From Thermoprotei archaeon (GTDB taxonomy: Archaea > Thermoproteota > Thermoprotei_A > Sulfolobales > Ignisphaeraceae), in contig QMWY01000103.1 of NCBI GenBank assembly GCA_003661865.1, positions 1 through 5,318 on the forward strand: a stretch of 5,318 nucleotides of DNA, read 5' to 3'. Shown piece by piece: positions 4,791-5,318 of the stretch. The position numbers and the translations under genes are program-made. The notes under the pieces are model-generated. The model searched no databases. It was not told the DNA's origin and saw nothing but the letters and a program-made list of their open reading frames with translations. Each line of letters begins with the position of its first letter. The stretch's first letter is position 1.

Positions 4791-5123
4791 TTAATAGTGG
4801 AAGGGATCCGACTTATCAGTAGCGTTGAAACCCGCACGCAGCCTCCGTAGCTCCTTCATGAGTGCCGTGTGCCACTTCTCGTACTTGGGTTTCTTACCCT
4901 CCTTAGTGTACATGGGCAGCACTATCTTCGGATCTGGGAACCGCTTGTCCGTGGTTACTACTATCGCGTTCCTGCTTACCGCATAGGCGTGAAGCGACAG
5001 GTCGTGCCTAGCCACGCCGTCGCTCGGTATGATCACCTCTATGCCCTTGGCCTCAAGCACGCGTTTATACCTCCTAGCGAACCCGATGCACGGTATGTCG
5101 AAAACCAGCCTTACCCTGTGCAT
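4791..5123 (-). CDS. PIN-like (DUF5615/Mut7-C type) nuclease-domain protein
   Basis: This is a 110-aa protein that reads like a compact PIN-like domain. It has an acidic strand LVFDIPC with D9, a helix ending in a mobile-substrate-like element GIEVIIPSDG (27-36), then HDLSLHAYAVSRNAIVVTTDKRF (40-62), where D41 and D59 occupy the positions of the second and third catalytic aspartates of DUF5615/Mut7-C proteins (D...A...a-IVTxDKdF). D64 may contribute. The C-terminal part is basic (KEGKKPKYEKWHTALMKELRR). Family members are metal-dependent RNases, often toxins of toxin-antitoxin pairs, acting in the cytoplasm on RNA. The ATG at 5123 has GGTGA seven bases upstream. The gene upstream (5178-5318, partial) could be its partner. 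It lacks recognisable antitoxin features in the part visible. Domain call is moderate. Confidence 0.8.
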   Translation of the reverse strand: MHRVRLVFDIPCIGFARRYKRVLEAKGIEVIIPSDGVARHDLSLHAYAVSRNAIVVTTDKRFPDPKIVLPMYTKEGKKPKYEKWHTALMKELRRLRAGFNATDKSDPFHY

Positions 5124-5143
5124 GTGGGCTTCACCAAAAAGGG

Positions 5144-5173
5144 TTGCACGTGCATCCGTTTAATGCGGTGCAA
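5144..5173 (-). promoter_or_regulatory. TATA-like box flanked by palindromic repeats before the PIN-like gene
   Basis: The minus strand has GCATTAAACG (5157-5166), a TATA-like element centred about 38 bases from the ATG at 5123. Beside it is a perfect 10-bp palindrome, TGCACGTGCA (5145-5154), and the half-sites TTGCAC (5144-5149) and GTGCAA (5168-5173) form an inverted repeat around the TATA box. This is the layout expected for autoregulation by a dimeric repressor, as in toxin-antitoxin loci; the role is inferred. Confidence 0.45.
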
Positions 5174-5177
5174 AAGA

Positions 5178-5318
5178 CTAGAACGATATGTACGGTTCTG
5201 ACCTGAGGAGTTCCTTTAGGTCGTTTTTCCACCTCCGCCTCTCCTCTGGCGTGAGCTTGGCGTGCTTTTCTATCGGCCTCAGCGGCATGCATTCGAGACC
5301 GTGCTTCTCGGCTTCTTC
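5178..5318 (-). CDS. C-terminal end of an unidentified gene (5' end outside window)
   Basis: A frame is open from the right edge to a TAG at 5180-5178, encoding the last 46 residues. The visible part begins EEAEKHGLECMPLRPIEKHA and continues with a highly charged helix (LTPEERRRWKNDLKELLRS) ending EPYISF. It has protein-like composition and codon use, but is too short for a family assignment. It lies 54 bases upstream of the PIN-like gene on the same strand, so it might be that gene's antitoxin partner or simply an unrelated neighbour. The PIN-like gene seems to have its own promoter. Confidence 0.65.
   Translation of the reverse strand, partial: EEAEKHGLECMPLRPIEKHAKLTPEERRRWKNDLKELLRSEPYISF

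Noticed and set aside
4662..4850. 62-codon plus-strand frame in the GC-rich gap
   Set aside because: It overlaps the 3' end of the PIN-like gene, no ribosome-binding site precedes it, and its sequence does not resemble a folded protein.
4869..5201. 110-codon plus-strand frame overlapping the PIN-like gene
   Set aside because: It is antisense to a gene with a recognisable catalytic pattern and a good ribosome-binding site, and has none of its own.
1..5318. Provirus or integrated plasmid with attachment sites, or a CRISPR array
   Set aside because: No integrase, tRNA-end repeat, transposase, terminal inverted repeats or regularly spaced repeats are visible; small orphan genes alone do not prove a mobile element.

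Overview
The window looks archaeal, most likely from a thermophilic Thermoproteota-type lineage (inference). The supporting signs are TATA-like A/T boxes about 25-35 bases before gene starts, GGTG/GGTGA-type ribosome-binding sites, frequent GTG starts, AGG/ATA-rich codons, short U-runs after a stop codon, and GTGA/ATGA stop-start overlaps. Every gene I can support lies on the minus strand, so transcription runs from right to left. There is no rRNA, tRNA, CRISPR array, integrase or transposase. Almost every product is a small protein of unknown function, as is common in archaeal accessory regions, integrated plasmids or proviruses, but no hallmark gene proves a mobile element.

Layout in transcription order. 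At the right edge is the C-terminal end of an unidentified gene (5178-5318). It is followed by a PIN-like nuclease-domain protein (4791-5123) behind a short promoter region that holds a 10-bp palindrome. Next is a GC-rich gap (4582-4790) with strong hairpin potential. Then comes a very compact seven-gene operon (4581 down to 2471): a winged-helix-like protein, an unknown 120-aa protein, a 54-aa protein, a conserved-domain protein with a long coiled coil, a zinc-ribbon protein, an unknown 129-aa protein and a 44-aa protein. Stops and starts overlap by 4 bases or lie within 37 bases of each other, and most have a clear ribosome-binding site.

To the left are separately promoted units: a 91-aa protein with a Cas2/ferredoxin-like secondary-structure pattern (2070-2345); a 341-aa acidic cysteine-containing orphan (958-1983), apparently leaderless, followed 34 bases later by a two-helix, histidine-rich membrane peptide (741-923); and a secreted or membrane-anchored beta-rich protein that leaves the window at the left edge (1-592).

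How the genes work together can only be inferred. The seven-gene operon is probably one co-translated module combining a putative DNA-binding protein, a coiled-coil scaffold and a zinc ribbon, and it is the best candidate for an undescribed system. Base composition changes sharply inside it, from roughly two-thirds GC in the first gene to about 33-40% GC in the middle and later genes, so it may be a mosaic.
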